Of a stretch of DNA of 64,000 nucleotides, positions 23,226 through 37,260 are shown piece by piece; position 1 is the first letter of the stretch, and each line of letters opens with the position of its first letter. Origin of the DNA: Lottia gigantea (lineage: Eukaryota > Mollusca > Gastropoda > Lottiidae). The stretch spans positions 1 through 64,000 of the forward strand of contig NW_008707550.1 in the NCBI RefSeq assembly GCF_000327385.1, in the 5' to 3' direction. The position numbers were made by a program, and so were the translations under genes. Below the pieces are notes generated by a model that had not been told where the DNA came from, did not search any database, and saw only the letters and a program-made list of their open reading frames with translations.

Positions 23226-26053
23226 CAGTGCACTTTCATGTAGTGAAGTATAATTGCTTCAGACAAAAAACTTTCTCCATCCCTGCACCAAACTTCCCTT
23301 AAACAGCCTGAAGGTCACACACCCTTTTTCTTCTGTCTGTTTACTAGTCAGAGATTATTGTAAGGATGATCAAAGACATTGTTTATATTAAAATATAGCC
23401 TGAAGGTCTGTTCATAGGCCTACTTGATTCGTCATATTGGTTATAATTTAAATTTCGTAAACAATGATTGACAGGCAACAATAACAGTGAAGAGGGACAG
23501 GCAAAAAATGTGTGAGTCCAACTACGTAGTTCAAAATTGATAGTTGTTGAAGTCAAATATTGCCTGTTTATGCTTTTAAATGCAACATACATGTACTGAT
23601 TCAGCTTGGAGGTTGGTCAACCAGACCATGATTAAAATTGCCCATTTACATCGTAGTAAATTCAAGCAGCTGACAATAGTCAATTAGTACAATTGGAAAC
23701 TGTTCTCAGCATACTTACTTCTGGGTATTTATTCTTGAGGAAGTTGAAATTATGTTATCAACAATGAGACTGAATAATAACCAAATTCTGTGGGAAAAAG
23801 GTGAAAGATACTATCAGAACAGTTACTGTTCATGTGTTAGCATTAAACCAATTTACTTAGTCCATTTTGAGTTGGTTTATATGTTTACATTACACAAAAT
23901 TCATCTCTTCCTTTCTGAGCATAACTGTTTTCAGGACAGTTTATTTTTGCAATATAAATGGGGTTTAAGAAACAACACAATTAAATGCATTGAGTAAAAT
24001 AACTGGTTTATCAGTGACTATATGTGACAATAATAAAGGTGATGTTAGTGTATTTATTTGTAAACAAAAAGTGATAAGTAGTCAATATTAGTATAATAAA
24101 TAAGATAAAGTAACTGTCTAGTCCAACTGTCATGATGTGACCTTAAGGATATAAATATGTCACGTTTTGTTGTATTGGTATGTTGGTAGATACAGGCTAA
24201 TGTTACTTTATGGGAGGTGTTATATACTTATCCTTTACAAAAAAAAGTAATATTGTGACTTACATTTCAACCATATCTGGTGTTCTTAGCTTTATTTAAT
24301 TCAAGTAAAAAGAGCTTTTGTCTTTGTATAATGCTTCAATATATAAAAGCAACAAAACAACAAAGCAATGTCTTGTATTTTCCACTTAAACCAAAAATTT
24401 AAATATTTTTTCATGAACACTCTAGAGCAGGTAAATTAAAAATTTCTGACTGTGTAATCTGTCAACTATTTTAGCCATAGATTGGATAATAAAGAAGGCA
24501 GTATTTGTTTTGTAGACAGATTTAAGTCAGTTTGTGGTAAAAAATGTTAAATTGTTTGTTTTTCCTATTCAGAGAGTTTGCTTACACAGCCCATTCACCT
24601 CTAGCATAAATATTGAAATTTGAATCCTTCATTTTCAAACCTGCCTTATAATCAGCATGAAATGGCTGCTTTCAAGTTGCCATGTAAACACTGTTATGAA
24701 ATAGTTAGAATGTATGAACTCTAAGAGGAAGTAAGTTAAAATATTGGTCAATTGACCAGTGATAAATAAGTTATTTTAAGTATTGGCATATGTTTCTACT
24801 TGGCATATATTTCATGCCAGAAGATAATTACTAATAGGTTAATTACTAACATTTTATATTGCACCAAAGTATCCTAAGGTTTTAGGGTTTTAGGTTATAA
24901 TTTTTAACTCCACTTTGGGTTACTGAAAAGGACAATGTCATGCAGTGTTCAATGAGAAAAGTTTGCCTTGACAGCAGCATTAGTCTACTCTTTTCGAATT
25001 CAAACCGCCAAGGGATCTCTAACATGCCCATTCTGTAGGGACTGTACCTTGTCTACTGTAGATATTTTCCATATCAGCACCTCCAGCATGCTTGAATGAT
25101 AGTGGGAAGGTTCACAAACTCTTTCCCTTAACTTCTTATCACAATCTCTTGGTGACCCATGTATTACATATTATAAGCAAAATTGTGAAACAAATATGAA
25201 GACTTTAAAGTAGATGAAGATCAAGGCCTCACCCAAGAAGAAATTGTCTAAAATATAATAATGTTAGTTTTGAAAAATGCTTATTGCTCCAGAGTCACGA
25301 GTTCCCCAGGTTGCAATTCAGAGCATTGTACTAAGGAATACTTGTGGTTAACAATCGACAAGACATTCATTATCATTATTTTTATCTTACACTTCATGTG
25401 TCAATCAATTATCATCATGATTATTTTATTTTCTCATGATATATCAAATCATTATCATCTTATCATGACTATGATTGGATTAAACTGACCACATATAAAC
25501 AAATCTACATTTTCATATCAGTCAAACACAAGGACACAATGGCACATCCCCTAAATGAAGTGACAAACAAGTTATTGCCCTTTGCTGATTTCTGCTTCAA
25601 GGGAGGTGTTCCAGAGCATAAGCAGAAGATGCCAATAAATTGTAGAAAACCAATGTAAACATTTAGAATTGAGATAAAGCCTGACCTAGCAATGATATAA
25701 ATAGGGGTTGACCACTGCAATATATCCCAGCTTAACAAGATTCCAAATGATAATATACCACTAACTTTGATATCATTTGAGTTTTTCAGTGGATAATGAA
25801 CATATTTAATAGGGAATGTCATAAAACAGACCTGTGATTTCATGACATAGATATTAGTGAGAATGTTATTTAGGGTCATGGAAGTAACTGATATTGTGCA
25901 ATTGACTTGTAAGAGATCCTGAAGTCAAATTCTAATACTTAAAAGTGATACAGGTAGTTAATATTGAGCTTTGAACACCTTTTACATCTAATGCATCAGG
26001 TCAAAAAGCAGATCATGTAATTGTGAAACTTATACAACAATATAATAACTTAC

Positions 26054-26101
26054 CCCATTACTGGATAAAAGTCTATAATCCTTTCTAGTTTTCTCAGTCA
26101 T
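26054..26101 (-). CDS. spri: RIN/sprint-family protein, alternative first coding exon B
   Basis: A sixteen-codon start exon on the minus strand encoding MTEKTRKDYRLLSSNG, followed by the donor GGG|GTAAGTTA. It ends in phase 0, so it can splice to the exon at 7306 as an alternative to exon A. No in-frame upstream acceptor is obvious. The basic, hydrophilic peptide would replace the MSFITQ N-terminus of exon A. If real, the transcription start lies just to the right of about 26.12 kb. Confidence 0.45.
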
Positions 26102-27423
26102 GATGAGTAAATGAATAAATATCCTTCAAACAACTGGCTACTACAAAGTTTAAGAGAATGTTTCCTGGGGTGAAAGTTCATTTGTTATCAAAATATAGTT
26201 TTTATATCTTACTATCATACAATAATCTAAATTTTATGTATAAAAACTATTCATTATTCCAGCAAGTTTGTAATTCTACAACAATACTTTCTACTATCCA
26301 AAATTCCGTGTAAATGCTCCACTGGAGAAACAATTAAAGAGTAAGTATTCTTGAAAATAAAAACACTGATTTCTGAGCACTGATGCTGTAATTAAGGGTA
26401 GATTTCTTAAAATTCATGTAAATTACAACTAAAACTGTACACAAGTATTCTCAAATATAATGTAAATTATCCAAACATACATATTTAGAAACATGACGAT
26501 TCATAAAATCAAAGTAACCTGTCCATAAAATCTGTAGTTAAGCGAAAATGTGCTCAACATTTTTGTGCACTTTAAAAAACACTGCAATTAAGCATAAGTA
26601 TTCTTGAACTTTACCGCTTCAAATAATTCTCAAAATATTGTTGATTCTTCGGTTAAGCACAAGATTTTCCAAAATTCAGGTACATACTCTGATGAAAAAT
26701 CCCTTAGTATTAGTTTTCTCAAAATTCAATAAGAACTGTGTATCATGACTTTCTGATTTAACCACACAACTTTAAAGGTAATTTTCAAGATAGGAAACTG
26801 ATATTTTCAGAAAACATGTCAAATTGGTAAAAGATCAGTGAAAAATCTGAAGTGTTACAGTAAATAATCATTAATAAGCTGTAAACAACTCATCCAATAC
26901 AAGTATACATACATATCACAAATTCTAATACACATATACCAAAGTCACTAATAATTCCCACACTTTGTCAATGTTAAAAATAGAATACACAACAGGTAAA
27001 ATATTAGGTTCTCTTCACCTCTCCAAATTAAAGTTAAGATAGTTTGAATGAGTGGAGGTATACATTACACTCCAATAAGAATAGAAGCTAGATTGCCACT
27101 AGCGAGGTCTCCCTTCATTGTGTAGAGATGATTATTAAAGTTGTATTGTACTCATTTCTTTAGTCAAGTGATGGGAGATAAGGTACATAACATTTCAACC
27201 AAAAATGACAAAAGTCTGTGTAACAATGTCAATGCATCTTTATTACCATAGATTGTTCAAAATTTGACAGAGAATACAATTTTTTATCAGAAGAAGTTAG
27301 TAATGTTATTCAGTGAGCATTATTGTAAGATGCTAATCCTTTATATAATACAAATGTTGTGAGGACATATAATTTTGAGCAAGTGTTCTTTAAAGCTACT
27401 CAAGCTAAACTGCATTGACTGCA

Positions 27424-27477
27424 TTACACGTCATGCATCTATGTTTACACGTCATGAATCTATGTTTACACGTCATG
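27424..27477. repeat. 21-bp tandem repeat, 3 copies
   Basis: Unit TTACACGTCATGAATCTATG + T at 27424, 27445 and 27466, the last one partial. Confidence 0.85.
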
Positions 27478-29062
27478 TAAAATGTAATTTTATTAAATCA
27501 TGACTGAAATTTTATTGATTCAATAATTTAACCTCAGGGCAATAAAATAACAATACAGTTATCAATCAAAATAACAAATAATGAAGACTGACAGATAGAT
27601 GTGGATGAAAAAAAAATGATGTATTAGTTTGAACTGCTCATTTTCCAATTGTTAAAGGGATACAGTAGCCTATTTTCTTAAAAAACTTGTGACGGTATGC
27701 TATTAATTTTGGACAGATGTTGATGAAAAACAATATAAATTTTTTGCAAAAAAATGCAGTCTGTAAAGAAAGATTTATTAGTACTATTGTACTAAGCCTC
27801 TCCAAAACAGTGTTGGATCAATGATAATATATTATAGACCTCATCCGTGCTGGAACTTCTCCAAATACAAGAACTGGGTTCATTAATTGCCAAGATCCAT
27901 TCTTTTTCAACAGCTGACAGAACATGTAGTTTTAGTCCTAAGTGGTATGTTTAAAATACCCGAATGATAATAGTGTATTATAAGTAATCTACCCTTACTG
28001 CTAATGAGCTTTGCAGTATTTCAACTCTGTTGCAGATTAGTGGTGCCAAATCTCAAAGTAACTCAATCTGCCTTTCAAATACCATTCTTCCATTCCAAAA
28101 ATAAACAACAGGCCATTAATTGCCATTTTATAAATCATCATAAGATGCTACTCTGTAGTTATTTGAAAACAATCTGCAAACATGCTGATCATGTAGTAGA
28201 ATCTAAACATGGCCACACACATAATAATTAGAAACTAATGAAGATTCACACGATTAACTCAGCAAAGTGGTTGGTCGAAATTTCTTCTTTAGGGCTGTAA
28301 TAAGTAAAAGCAGCTAAAGAAACTATTATGGAACCAAAAATCTCTTATAGTCAATTGGTACTGCTGTTTATTTGACTAGTACTGGAGATCTTTTTTCTCC
28401 AAAAGTTTTGTAATATTTCTAAGAAAACTGAATACAGAAATGCAATTAAAATTTTCCATTGAAAACAATTCATGATAGTATTTTGATTTTAACAATGTAC
28501 CCTAATGAAATTTTTACACCAAGTAACGCCCATGTCTAGTCGTTATGTAAAATAACTACAATATCTTCTAAATGATTCTTTTCTAATCCTTATAACGGGC
28601 CTTATAATGATACACTTTTGAAGGAAATGAGGTGTTTCAAACTATAGTTAGACATTAGATACTCACTTGACTGAGTTACCTGAATCCCAATTAACATGGA
28701 AATATATGAATAACTATCACCACCAAAACTAATATCAACCTAATTTCTTTTTACAAAAACCTACTTATTATATGATGACCTATTTAGACTGACAAGTGGG
28801 TACAAAATTGTCACTTTAACAATTTGGTTTTTCCTCATTTAAATGTGGATAATTTTGTTTAGAATTTAATGCCTAACATGTATCAAAATATAATTAATAC
28901 AAAAAGCACTTCTTAAATAAGTGAAATATGGACTTAAAATAAAATATCTGCTTATCCTACATATTTGCTCAAATGATTCACAAGGTTCTAAAAAGCAGCA
29001 AACAAAAGCCGTTGAAGCTTTGACGTCATAATGTCATAATTCATGCTCACTGCTGTATGGCC

Positions 29063-29140
29063 AACGCTAATGTATCCCAGAAGTATGCAACGCTAATGTA
29101 AACCAGAAGTGTGTAACGCTAATGAATTCCAGAGACATTT
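29063..29140. repeat. 26-bp tandem repeat, 3 copies
   Basis: Unit AACGCTAATGTAAACCAGAA + GTGTGT at 29063, 29089 and 29115 with a few substitutions. Confidence 0.85.
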
Positions 29141-32100
29141 AAAAGAATATTTGATTGTGTGAATTTGTGTTATGTCACCTAAGAACTCGGCATCATTGAT
29201 TTTTATCAAATGAGAATTTTTGGTAATTGACTTTAGTTCCATTTTTTTTTTATTAAACTTAATATTTCTTATATTTTTGGTTAATCAAATTTGATCATTC
29301 TTAATAAAAATTGTGTTTTGTTTGATATTAAACAGGAGTTCAATTCACACAATAATTTTTAACCTTCCTGTTCTAAACTAGTGGACCAATCCTAGCCACG
29401 CTAATTATATCTCTCATTCAGTGAGTGTATGTGCAATAAATCAGTCAAGTAGTAATTGGCTGTACTTCAAAATAACATATGTTATCACTATAATAAGTAC
29501 CTAGTATAATCTCAACCACTTCAGTCTCTATTCAGCTCTGACCAGTGGTCAAGAGTGACCAGTTAACCAATTGATATTCATTTGTTCAGTTTGATCTGTA
29601 ATCACCACCTTCAGGACATGACCCCTACCACTTTCATCCTAATTGTAGGGGTTACAATGGGGTCAGTCTTCCTGTATTGGGGATTTAGTTGTTGCCTTTT
29701 TAGACAAAAGACTCGATCAGTGTACTGAAATACTAAGCTTTCTTTCTTGACCTTACTTCAATTTAAATCTTGTCTTGTTTAAAAATTAACAATCAGAAGA
29801 AGGGGGTGTGAGTTGAGGACAGCATGAGCAGAAAGGTTGTTTTTTGAGCATCTATTGCAAATTTTCCATTAGTATATATATATATCAATAACTTTTTCTT
29901 TATCCAATGTATCAGGAGATTACACATATAAGTAGACATTTGAAAAAGGGATCAAATTTTAACCCATTCTTATATAACAGAACTGTCTGGGATCAAACCG
30001 GTTTTTGTTTTTCTGCTAGATTAGTTAACAAAATCTTTGTCAATGTGTCAAGGGCTTTAAATATCTTATTGAAAAACATGAAATAAGTCTAGAAATAATT
30101 TAATTCAAGGATATTCTTTGAATTTGGTCATAATTTAGTTACAATTGGCAATAATCTTCATCTGATCTCATTGCCATTCAAAATACATTACAAAGTCAAG
30201 GTTGAGTGTTGTCTTGGTGAAAAAGATCAAGTTCGAACAATTTTTGGATGACTATTGTTTTCATGTTGCTTATTGGACAGAACACAATCAATGTATTTAC
30301 CATCTCTTTTATTGAAACTACTGAACTATCGCAGTACTTCAACAGTTTTTCTGTTTTATTGTCAAACTCATAAGCACTTCATAGCAGTTCAGATTGAATG
30401 AAGACCAATGTACTGTGAAACATATAAACTATGAGCAATGATCATTAGAAACAGTGACTGACCAGGTCATTCAAGGGTCATTTAACTTAGTGTTAAGTTA
30501 ATTTAAATGATTTAAAAGAGATGATTGAAAAATAATTTACTCCTGTAGAGATATTAATCTTCCCATTTCCTCCTCATTTCATTACATTGTCAATACCTTA
30601 TTGCAACACCTTGTAGTATACAATGATGGCAATTCCTCCTGTATAGCTGTGCCTATTTACCTATAGAGGATCTTTTATGAGAACACTATATCAAGACTTA
30701 TACTTACCAATGAAAACAAAACAATCTGACACTCATGTCTAAATCCAAGTCTTTTGACATTACAAATCCAAATTTTGATCCACTATTCACAATTTGGTGC
30801 CATATCAGAGAATGATGAAAATCACAATCCTGGTGCAGAATCAGAACTGAAAATGACTCTCATACATGTACATCAAATGCCAAATTCAATCCTCACCATC
30901 TTAAAACCCTTCATTTGAAAAGTGTCAGAAGCACTCAGTTCCTAATCCAAATGGTAATTCCTATATTGACCTTTGTCTAACCCCTAACTTTATTACAGTG
31001 ATGAGACTGGATGGAAATGAGTATTTAAGCTGGTCACAACTGTGTTATTGTATAAAGTATCTAATAGAAACAGAATAGACTTCTTATTACTCATTACCAT
31101 AAGCAAGTTACTGCCTAGAGAGACAACAGACAGAATCTTGGATGATGATCTGTAAACTGAATATTTTCTCAGCCATCATGATAGATTAATCACTCATTCT
31201 GTTTCATTTACTTTCATGAACAAGAAGAATTTTGGATTTTCTTTTAAACAATTACATAAAAGATCTCTGGAGTGATTGTTATTCAATTGACAGATTTATA
31301 AATTTTTCATCATAACCATCTTTCAGTGCTTAGTGTATTTTGCTTTTTCAACAACAATAGTACTTTCTGTGTCAGAAGCATTTAGTATATATAATTAAAA
31401 TATGGTCACCTTTCCTTTATCTCTATTCACTTCCATATGTATCATATATCTACAAAAAAGAATGTGCTTCAGAAAAACTATTTTCAGGTGTTTCTAGTGG
31501 ATGGAACTGATAATATTACAAGAAAAATAATGACCAGCAATCAGGGCATTACTTGAAATTCCCAAACTTAGTTCTATTTCCCCGTCAGGATATCCTAACT
31601 AACAAAGATATGAACTGTTTCCAGAACACTAATGTCTCAGGGGTAATAAGATATTGAAAAGACAATATTGCTGGAAGTGAAATATGTTATGTATGTCAAC
31701 ACCCATGTTTTGAATAGTAAACTGATACTATTGTTGTCAATATGTCTGTCAACAAGTAACTGTTAACCAACATCATCTGTAACAGGTTTCAAATACAATC
31801 CACCTTTAACAATAGACTGGAGTAGACTTGTGGATTTGACTAAATTGAACATTAATATAAGACAGTTGATTTGACTATATTATCCCAGGACTGTAGATTT
31901 AATTTACCGGTATGGCTGTTGATTTGACAATATTTCTCATCAATTTATGATTATTAATTTAACTGTATTATCAATTGATTTCACTATATGTAGTACTGTT
32001 GATTTGACTATATCTCCATTGATTTTGTGCTGTTGACAGGAGACAGAAACTGGGGTGGTTTGAATCTTTGCACAAATATAATGTAATATATTTCAAAAAG

Positions 32101-33310
32101 TCAAAAGAACCCACCTCAACATACATATCAATTGACCTATCTGTATTTGCTAATTCAAGCTATAAATTCAGCTCATTATCATTCATGAGCAGCCTTTGTC
32201 CCTTTAATTATTTACAAAAAAACTGGCAAAAAAAAAAGTGATTCATATCTTTTGTTTCTGTAGAGTGATTTCCCTTTAATCACTTGTATAAATCAAAACT
32301 ATTGCTATAATATATTATATAGTTCACAGAGAAAAAACATTATACAAAATTATTATACCTTCCAAGAAACATACTGTTTCTACATACTTAAACTAAATAT
32401 AAATACATCACAGCAAGACTCAAGTTGTGAATCTAAAATTGTGGGTTATTGAACATACAATAAAGAAGCACTGGCCAACACACAATAAAGAAGCACTGGC
32501 CAAGGTCACAAGAAAAGAACATAAACTTTAGACATAGATAGCTGACAGTTTTTAATCCACTGTATAGAGTGTAACGTAAGATTACATTGTACTAAGAGAA
32601 ACATCACTAAAGTTATTCTGAATAGACTGAAATTATACAATACGTAGGCTACTGGACACAGTTTTGAACACAAAAATTCATCATAAAAATATAAACATTA
32701 GATCTTAGAAAATATTTGCACGTAACTCTGAAACCAATGACAATAACTTAAAGGTCACGTCAGGAAATGAGTCATTAAATTCAACCTTTTTCATTTCGGA
32801 ATATATACTGTATTACTGGTATACATAGATTATCTCATCTGATAATACAATAATCATCAGTGTAATTCATCTACTTATCAAATTCATATTAGATAATGTA
32901 ATACTTAAGGGATATAACCATCAAATCATTTGTTTGAGCAGGTCATAGACTTTAATTCCATATTCCTGTAACACTTAAAAGAATTTAAATCTGACTTTTG
33001 GAATAAAGCTAACTGCCTGTAGTCTTTTTATGCTATTCCAGGCGTTCCTATATTTTAATTGTAGACATCAAATTAACATTTTGAAAAGTGCTATGAGTAG
33101 CTGAAATAATGTTCAAATTATATAATCAGTAGACAATATCCCTTAAACTTCACTGATAAACATAATGTCATCATGCCATTAGATTACTTGAACATAATAA
33201 TAATGAAGTGCCTGCAACATATCAGCTGTTCTATAACTAATTTTTCAACATTTCAAGTTTCATCCACTGCACTATTTTATTTTAATTCTTGAAAGCAACA
33301 TCAAAATAGA

Positions 33311-33511
33311 AACAGATATTGACTGTAAATATTCTGCTGAATCAGGCACAAATAGATATTTAATACATCATGGTGCAACAACTTAACTACCCCACCCATC
33401 ATGCGTTCCCTTGTAGAATTCAGGACAGAAACAGATATTGACAGTAAACATTCTGCTCAATCAGTCACAAATTTATATGTCATGTATCAAGATGGTGCAC
33501 CAACTTAACCT
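33311..33511. repeat. Direct duplication, period about 119 bp, 2 copies
   Basis: AACAGATATTGACTGTAAAT...CTGAATCAGGCACAAAT at 33311 is repeated at 33430 as AACAGATATTGACAGTAAAC. Both are followed by ATGGTGCA and CAACTTAAC. The copies are clearly diverged. Confidence 0.85.
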
Positions 33512-34697
33512 CTCTATCTAACTTGCTATCCTAGAATGCCTCCTTGTACCCCCTGTGGTCTTCACTGGTACCCTAAAGGTTGCTAAAATGAGGTCTAGAC
33601 TACACCAATCCTGTTAAAAATTAGTGTGTGTGCAAAAATTTCTATTAAAGACAATCATTAAAAGTGGTCCCCATCTAATTCTTTTAAACAAAGATTCCTA
33701 CCTTTACATAGCTAGATCTATCACCCTCACAATTCAAACTGCATTTCCTACTGGATTTATTAGTTTCCATTATGTTAGTGTTGATATCATTCCATACTGC
33801 AAATTGTAGTACTGCAAATAAACAGGAATCTAAATCAACATACATTACATTTGAAGCACCCCATTAAGATTTATATATTTTTTTTATCTTATCTTAATTC
33901 TTTTAGGTAAGATTTAACCTGAAGCCATTAATATGTAAAATTCTACATTTTCTAGAATTAAATCAATATTGTAAAAGTTAGTTATAGAGATTTTGTCTTC
34001 ATAAAATTTGTTTTGCCAGCTAATATAGCAGAATTCCAGATGTACATTTCACTTTTCAGTGTTCAAATCTGTTATTCAGTTTCCAGGAAGTGAAAACTCT
34101 GTACACTTTCAATGACAAACTTTTGTTTAATTGTATGTGAACCAGATATTTGATTTACTCAAATGTAAATAAAATTTACTGATACTGGTTGTATATTGAA
34201 GAAGAAAGGAATGGGGACACATCCAATCACATCCAAGAAGTTAATTAACCAACTAAAATACAGGTCAGATAACTCAGGGTACTACAAAGTTACACAATAT
34301 TGTACACATAGATATTGCATGGTTGATATACCATACCTAGATATTGCATAATTTAAATAATATTATTTCCGATTTAACAGAGCTATCAAATCTTAAATAG
34401 TTAATATGAACCTATAATTTATAAAACGTTAATATATTTCATGATAAAACAATAAATCTACTCTAGGTCCTACTTGAATTAAAATCAAAATGTAGCTGTT
34501 ACAGGGTGAGATTGCCCTCATTCACCTGTTTTCACAATGGGGAGATTTACCGTTATACTCGAGGTGAGACGGGTATATACTTGAAAGTTTGATAAGATGG
34601 GCTTCTTTGTAAAGTCTTGAACAAATCAAAAACTCATAATCTGAAAATGAACTAAGTTGGAAGTATAACGATTATGACAAAAATTAGTAAATCTTAC

Positions 34698-34830
34698 CTG
34701 ACTATTAAGAGGTAAGCAGTATTCGCTAAGCTGACGATAAAGCCCTGCATTAACATGACTGAATAGGTTAGCTACTCACATCCAGCCCACGCTAGACACG
34801 TCGCGATTAACCAGTTTTGACGCTTTTTTT
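34698..34830 (-). promoter_or_regulatory. Candidate distal noncoding first exon and promoter of the RIN/sprint gene
   Basis: On the minus strand a segment ends AATAGTCAG|GTAAGAT (donor at 34697), which is a strong splice donor. Just upstream lies a short stretch unusually rich in CpG for this window, with GTCAAAACTGG, CGCGACGTG and GCGTGGGC on the minus strand. An ATG inside it opens a frame ending in the wrong phase for the 7306 exon, so I read it as a 5' UTR exon. Spliced to the 7306 exon, translation would begin at MLSNIAN. The right end is a guess; no TATA box is evident. Confidence 0.4.
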
Positions 34831-35279
34831 CAACACTTTTTTATAATAAATGGCTGAAATTGCGTTAAAAGACCACAAAAAATTATGATAATGACAAAAT
34901 TAAACGACTGGAATCTGCTGCCTGATGTTTGTAGCCATTTGAAGAGTTGGCCTGGCCTTCATCAGGCATAGGCCTACTTCAGTGGAGCCAAAGCAGTATT
35001 ACGCAAAATGGGGGAAAGGAAGGGTTCCTGCTAGAAATGCCATGATAACATTCAAAAATAGGGACTATAGGTCTTTAATAATTGCGCACACAAAGAATGT
35101 GCAGATAATAATAACATTTTTTTATATTTTTGGCTAGAGGGCTGCCGTAAGACCCTAACTAAAGTGGCTAGATTGGAAATAAAAGCTAATAAAAAAAACG
35201 GAACGAAAGTTTGGTATAATTCAAATTAGACTCAGAGCTTGATAATTGATAGTTAAGCACGAATTTGATCTATTTTGAC

Positions 35280-37260
35280 GAAAAGGACAAACAACCAAGA
35301 AAAATCGACTTTGAAATTGCACCTGATTTTTCAAGAGGAAAATTTGCTTTATAAAAATCTGAAACTCAAAGTGCTGTAACAGTTTTCACGGTAGGGAAAC
35401 ATAATTTGAAATTTGAAACATAACAACTTCCAATAAGGTTGTACCTTCAGTGCAAATTTAAACTTTCCAGCTCTGATAGCCTTCGAACTAGAGCCTGTCA
35501 AAATTTTGGCCCTCATTGAAAATGCAGTGCAGAAAGACGCCATACACAGACTGCCGACCCCACCCCTGAACTAAAATGGCCATAACTCCTCCAATTTTGA
35601 CGCTAGAGCAATAATTTTTGTTGCAAACGAGAGTTTAACATGCCCTCTATCTATTTGAGCCGAAAGCAGAAATTTTGAATTTTTGAAAACTTTTGAGTAA
35701 ATCGGCTTTGAAGTTTCACCCGAATTATCAAGCGGAAAATCGCATATTTTTTGGTTTGGGGAAAAAGTTTGAGACCAAAAGTGCTGTAACTGGCAGAGTT
35801 TTCGAGATAGGAAGCTGCAATTTGGAACACAACAACTTCCAATAGGTGTGTACCTTCAGTGCAAATTTCAACTTTCAAGCCCTGATAGTTTTCGAACGAC
35901 ACTCTGTTAAAGTTTTGGTCTTCACCCCAACCAGTGCAACGAGACTCTATAGGCGGACTGTCGACCCCCACCCTCTCACTAAAATGACCATAGCTTCGCC
36001 AATTTTGACGCTAGAGGTATAATTTTTGCGACAAACGAAAGTTTAATATGTCTTCTATCTATTTCAGTCAAAAACAGAAATTCTGATTTTTTTAAATCTT
36101 TCGGGAAAATCGACTTTGAAGTTTCATCCAAATGTTCAAATTTGCTTACATTTTGGTTTGGTAAAAAATCTGAAACTCAAAGTGCTGTAACAGATAGTGT
36201 TTTTACGGTAGGGACTTGAAATTTGAAACATAGCAATTTCCAATAGGGGTATACCTTCAATTCAAATTTCAACTTTCCAGCGATGATAGCCTTCGAACGA
36301 GAGCCTGTCAAATTTTGGCCATCACCCCATTGAAAATGCAGTGCAGAAAGACCCTATAGACAGACTGCCGACCCCACCCCTGAACTAAAATGGCCATAAC
36401 TCCTCCAATTTTGACGCTAGAGGAATAATTATTTTAGTTGCAAACGAGAGTTTAACATGCCTCCTATCTATTTCAGCCGAAAGCAGAAATTTGGAATTTT
36501 TGAAAACTTTTGAGAAAATCGACTTAGATCACAACAACTTCCAATACCTGGTTTTCAAGAGGAAAACTACTTATATTTTGGTTCTGGGAAAAAGTCTGAG
36601 ACTAAAAGTGCTGTGACTGGCAGAGTTTTCTCGGTAAAAACCTGAGATTTGGAACACAACAACTTCAGATGGGTGTGGACCTGCAGTCCTAATTTCAGCT
36701 TGATATCTCTGATAGTTTTGAACGGCGTATGTCAAAGTTTTTGTCTTACCCCCAACCAGTGTAACAGGGCTGTATAGGCGGGCTGTCGGGCCCCAACCGC
36801 AGTAAAATGACCATTACCTCGCCAATTTTGACCGAAAGGTATAATTTTTGTTGCTAAAGACAGTTTAACAGTCGAAAACAGAAATTCGGATTTTTGAAAA
36901 CTTTCAATATAATCGACTTTCAATTTTCACCCTGGTTTTCAAGAGGAAAACTGCTGATATTTTCGGTTCTGGGGAAAAGTATAAGACTAAAAGTGGTTTA
37001 ACTAGCATCGACTTTGAAGTTTCACCCTTATTATCAAGAGGAAAATCGCGTATATTTTTGGTTTGGGAAAAAGTCTGAGGCTAAAACTGCTGTGGCTGGC
37101 AGAGTTTTCAAGGTAGGAACTTGAAATTCGGAATATAGCAACTTCACAGAGGTGTGTACCTTGAGTGCAAATTGCAACTTTACATTTCTGCTAGTTTTCG
37201 AGCTGCAACCTGTCAAAATTTTGGTCTTAACCCCAACCAGCGCAACTGGTACCTGCTTGT
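35280..37260. repeat. Tandem array of diverged units of about 400 bp
   Basis: The landmark CTTTGAAGTTTCACC followed by TCAAGAGGAAAA recurs near 35309, 35707, 36114, 36530, 36915 and 37011. Each is followed in order by GTGCTGTAAC, a CAACTTCCAATAGG block, AACTTTCCAGC and GATAGTTTTCGAAC. Most units also hold AACTAAAATGGCCATAACTC and AATTTTGACGCTAGAG. Spacing is roughly 394-416 bases for four units; the last step is only about 96, so one unit is truncated. Several units give open frames up to 106 codons on the minus strand with related peptides, but frames are not kept between units and no gene family was recognised. It reads as an old satellite block, different in age and unit size from the intronic minisatellites. 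Confidence 0.85.

Larger units (their letters stand above)
12519..26053 (-). other. Region between alternative first exons A and B of the RIN/sprint gene
   Basis: Intronic for the exon B isoform. It contains two MITEs (13437-13638, 22873-23225), minisatellites at 15595-15815, 16279-16731 and 19994-20209, a repeated GGACCAGCTGG segment (19498-19550 and 19677-19730), and a partial interspersed repeat near 20637-20690. Two longish minus-strand open frames (18588-18175 and 25879-25505) have no recognisable domain. Otherwise AT-rich with nothing I can support. Confidence 0.6.
26102..34697 (-). other. Region between first exon B and the distal first exon of the RIN/sprint gene
   Basis: Intronic if the 34.7-kb exon is used. 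It holds only minor repeats: 21 bp x3 (27424-27477), 26 bp x3 (29063-29140), a degenerate TTGATTTGACTATAT tract (about 31820-32030) and an approximately 119-bp direct duplication (33311-33511). No exon or RNA gene that I can support. Confidence 0.6.

Noticed and set aside
25505-25879. 124-codon hydrophobic minus-strand frame
   Set aside because: No recognisable domain or splice context. Hydrophobic composition is expected by chance from AT-rich DNA, and the part containing TTGCCCTTTGCTGATTTCTG resembles repetitive mollusc intergenic sequence.
34899-34990. Minus-strand coding segment MPDEGQANSSNGYKHQAADS
   Set aside because: Short, ends in a stop, no matching donor, and no neighbouring exon in phase. 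Kept only as a curiosity near the RIN promoter candidate.
35651-35971. 106-codon minus-strand protein
   Set aside because: Part of the 400-bp tandem array. The frame is not maintained in neighbouring units.
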